A program made the position numbers and the translations under genes. Of a stretch of 7,104 nucleotides of DNA, positions 5,655-7,104 are shown piece by piece. The first letter of the stretch is position 1, and each line of letters opens with the position of its first letter. Below the pieces are notes generated by a model. The model was given only the letters and a program-made list of their open reading frames with translations. It ran no database searches and had not been told where the DNA came from. Source of the stretch: Flavobacteriales bacterium UBA6049 (lineage in GTDB: Bacteria > Bacteroidota > Bacteroidia > Flavobacteriales_G > Salibacteraceae); contig DIYR01000225.1 of assembly GCA_002429085.1 (NCBI GenBank), forward strand, positions 1 through 7,104, in the 5' to 3' direction.

Positions 5655-6083
5655 ATGACCATTAAGGATTACTTCATTAGATTTTGGATATGGGGAGTTT
5701 TCGTACTCAACAAAGAGAAACTGCCAACCGTATCTAGCATTAGCAATCCAAAAATGGAATACGAGATTATGTCAGGCGCCATCTATTGGGAAGACGAAGG
5801 ACTGAAAGAGATAAGAAATCATCATTTACTACAGGCCTTTAGATACGTTCTAAACCATAGAATGTGCTTACTAGCAGGACAGAGTAATGCAGGAATAATG
5901 CGTTCTACAACATTCGACAAAGTGATCTTTAGAATGGCAAAAAGACATTTTCCAAATTGGATTGGCTTCGACAAATCAAGATGTACGTATAATACGAGTC
6001 ATGCCGATAGAATTCAACGCATCAAGCGAATTGCCCAGTATAAAATGAATAAGTTCTTTGATGAACACGATACCATTTGGTAG
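5655..6083 (+). CDS. Hypothetical basic protein, operon partner of the gene at 5218
   Basis: This 142-residue protein has no signal peptide. The hydrophobic patch FIRFWIWGVFVL (7-18) is too short and aromatic to be a sure membrane span, though membrane association is possible. The C-terminal half is basic and looks helical: the block RHFPNWIGFDKSRCTYN (97-113) followed by HADRIQRIKRIAQYKMNKFF (116-135) reads like a conserved motif, with Trp102, Asp106, Cys110 and Asp118 as the striking residues. I cannot assign a family. It follows the membrane-anchored protein by 8 bp and has almost the same length. A cytosolic partner of that protein, or an effector/immunity-type pair, is possible but only inferred. 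A weak hairpin (6121-6148) and repeat A copy 2 follow. Confidence 0.7.
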   Translation: MTIKDYFIRFWIWGVFVLNKEKLPTVSSISNPKMEYEIMSGAIYWEDEGLKEIRNHHLLQAFRYVLNHRMCLLAGQSNAGIMRSTTFDKVIFRMAKRHFPNWIGFDKSRCTYNTSHADRIQRIKRIAQYKMNKFFDEHDTIW

Positions 6084-6120
6084 AACAAGCACATGGCGCT
6101 ATAAACTGAGTAGAATAAAA

Positions 6121-6148
6121 CACCTTTTACAAATCTAAGTTTAAGGTG
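6121..6148 (+). terminator. Weak terminator-like hairpin
   Basis: CACCTT (6121-6126) pairs with AAGGTG (6143-6148), with an internal TT/TT mismatch and a further AC/GT pair, followed by the T-rich ATTTGATTTTCC. It sits 38 bp after the stop of the gene pair and is the best candidate for ending that transcript. Confidence 0.4.
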
Positions 6149-6188
6149 ATTTGATTTTCCATTACTAACTCAGCCTTCCTTTTCACTT

Positions 6189-6242
6189 TTCTCCTTTCTA
6201 AACAACTTCCATCTACCACCTAAAAACTACCTTAGTTATTTC
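6189..6242 (+). repeat. Dispersed intergenic repeat A, copy 2 (5' part only)
   Basis: The first half of repeat A: TTCTCCTTTCTAAACAAC, then a 29-base block (6211-6239) that matches 3364-3392 at 27 positions. The similarity ends near 6242, and the hairpin-forming 3' half is absent, so this copy is truncated or recombined. It lies between the gene pair and the YwqK-like gene. Confidence 0.65.
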
Positions 6243-6327
6243 TAAATTCTTACCTATTCACACCTGTTTTTTTGAAAAAAATCGCACCTCGTACAGCTCT
6301 CCTGATTTGAGTCTAAATGAAACTATT

Positions 6328-6987
6328 ATGAGAAACACAATCACATTCATTTGTTTGCTTTTACCCTTAATTGGAATAACCCAAGTGAATAACAACGAAA
6401 TAGAAGAAAGAGATGGGTTATACTATTCAGTTGGTCAATTAGAGCCATTTACTGGAACTACCTTGACTTATTATCAAAATGGAGAGAAGCAAATTTCTGC
6501 TGAATATCAAAATGGGAAAATTCAAGGTAAATTCACTGTATGGTATCAAAATGGCATAAAACAAATGGAAGGAAAATTAGTCAATGGATTGAAAACTGGC
6601 ATTTGGACTAACTATTTTGAAAACGGCCAGAAGCAAAGGGAAGGAGAATTTATTGAAGATAAAGAAGAAGGTGTTTTTTTGTGGTGGTATCAAAATGGAA
6701 ACCTCTATAAAAAAGGGACATATCATAATGGAATAGTCAAAGGAAAATGGGAATGGTTTTATGAAAGTGGCATGAAACAAAGAGAAGGCTATTTAAACGG
6801 CAAAAAAGAAGATGGCAACTGGAAGGAATGGTACGAAAGTGGGAAGCCCAAAATGGAAGGGTCTTTCAACAATGGTAGATTAAATGGTAACTGGCTTTGG
6901 TGGGATGAAAATGGAGAATTGACAACCAAACGAATATATGATAACGGTGAAATGACCTATGACTCTGACGGCTTACACCTCAAGTAA
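6328..6987 (+). CDS. Secreted YwqK/MORN-like repeat protein
   Basis: A 219-residue protein with a signal peptide (about 1-19, MRNTITFICLLLPLIGITQ), an introduction RDGLYYSVGQLEPFTG (28-43) and then seven tandem repeats of about 23 residues (46-209). Each repeat follows the pattern W/Y-Y-x-NG-x-K-x-x-EG-x-x-x-NG-x-x-x-G-x-W, as in WYQNGIKQMEGKLVNG and EWYESGKPKMEGSFNNG. This is the variant MORN repeat that databases label 'toxin-antitoxin system YwqK family antitoxin', a beta-hairpin solenoid. The antitoxin name comes from distant Gram-positive relatives. An exported copy with no adjacent toxin in the window may be an envelope or cell-surface scaffold instead. The frame also opens at TTG 6307, but ATG 6328 begins a proper signal peptide. 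It stands alone between repeat A copies 2 and 3. Confidence 0.88.
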   Translation: MRNTITFICLLLPLIGITQVNNNEIEERDGLYYSVGQLEPFTGTTLTYYQNGEKQISAEYQNGKIQGKFTVWYQNGIKQMEGKLVNGLKTGIWTNYFENGQKQREGEFIEDKEEGVFLWWYQNGNLYKKGTYHNGIVKGKWEWFYESGMKQREGYLNGKKEDGNWKEWYESGKPKMEGSFNNGRLNGNWLWWDENGELTTKRIYDNGEMTYDSDGLHLK

Positions 6988-7018
6988 GGCATAATTAAAC
7001 GAGATTAACCGCCATTTT
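6988..7018 (+). terminator. Hairpin and T-run after the YwqK-like gene
   Basis: Directly after the stop, GGC (6988-6990) pairs with GCC (7011-7013) and TAAT (6992-6995) with ATTA (7004-7007), with a bulge, followed by ATTTTT. This is a modest intrinsic terminator. Its T-run joins the first bases of repeat A copy 3. Confidence 0.45.
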
Positions 7019-7104
7019 TCTCCTTTCTAACAACTGTCATCTAATAACTAAACAACTATCTTAGTTACACTTCAATACCGCGACCAACTGCTTGTGACTC
7101 TCGG
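7018..7104 (+). repeat. Dispersed intergenic repeat A, copy 3 (cut by window end)
   Basis: It matches 3343-3428 along its whole visible length and ends in the same 19 bases (7086-7104). The window stops inside the arm that forms the GNRA-loop hairpin in copy 1. By analogy a plus-strand gene start should lie about 30 bp beyond the window. Confidence 0.72.

Noticed and set aside
6577..6780. Minus-strand reading frame inside the YwqK-like gene
   Set aside because: It is antisense to the repeat region; its openness follows from the repeated codon pattern, and the product is low-complexity and Phe/Ile rich.
6328..6987. Toxin-antitoxin locus
   Set aside because: The family name suggests an antitoxin, but the protein has a signal peptide and no toxin-like gene adjoins it in the window.
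3319..7104. Integron cassette array with attC sites
   Set aside because: The intergenic repeats lack paired RYYYAAC and GTTRRRY core sites, are not long imperfect palindromes, and no integrase is present in the window.
3319..7104. CRISPR array
   Set aside because: The repeats are 54-87 bp, imperfect, and separated by whole genes rather than short uniform spacers.

Overview
The window looks like chromosomal DNA from a member of the Bacteroidota (Flavobacteriia or Cytophagia type). It is AT-rich, and none of the start codons has a recognisable Shine-Dalgarno sequence. Several upstream regions carry the phylum's promoter form (TTG, about 17-21 nt, then TAnnTTTG). The recognisable proteins are the HxlR regulator, a DbpA-like DEFD-box helicase, a CDP-alcohol phosphotransferase of the 'KLFNG-ending' type, and a secreted YwqK/MORN-like repeat protein; all are of kinds common in that phylum. 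I cannot name a genus.

Positions 1-2375 hold ordinary, recognisable genes. A SnoaL-like/NTF2-fold protein (minus strand) and an HxlR-family regulator (plus strand) are divergently transcribed. Their short shared control region contains two 17-nt inverted repeats of the same sequence type, each placed over the start region of one promoter and the -33 region of the other. The regulator converges, 9 bp apart, on a DEAD-box-type RNA helicase on the minus strand, whose promoter-like TAGCTTTG lies only 4 nt before its ATG. A 328-bp gene-free stretch (2376-2703) with several inverted repeats follows.

Positions 2704-3318 encode a membrane CDP-alcohol phosphotransferase. After it, everything reads on the plus strand: five small genes, three with predicted signal peptides, one with an N-terminal membrane anchor and one cytosolic-looking. 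They form four transcription-unit-like modules: 3459-4064; 4244-5008; the pair 5218-5646/5655-6083; and 6328-6987. Only the last has a recognisable architecture, seven tandem YwqK/MORN-like repeats.

The least expected signal is between these modules. Each gap carries a copy of one of two dispersed intergenic repeats. Repeat A is at 3343-3428, 6189-6242 and 7018-7104 (cut by the window end), with a possible remnant of its 3' end at 2596-2624. Repeat B is at 4138-4213 and 5090-5163. In the complete A copy the 3' end becomes a GNRA-capped hairpin nested in a second stem that ends 1 nt before the ATG of the next gene. The layout resembles a cassette array or a set of modules sharing leader sequences. 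I found no integron attC consensus, CRISPR or transposase, so its nature is open.
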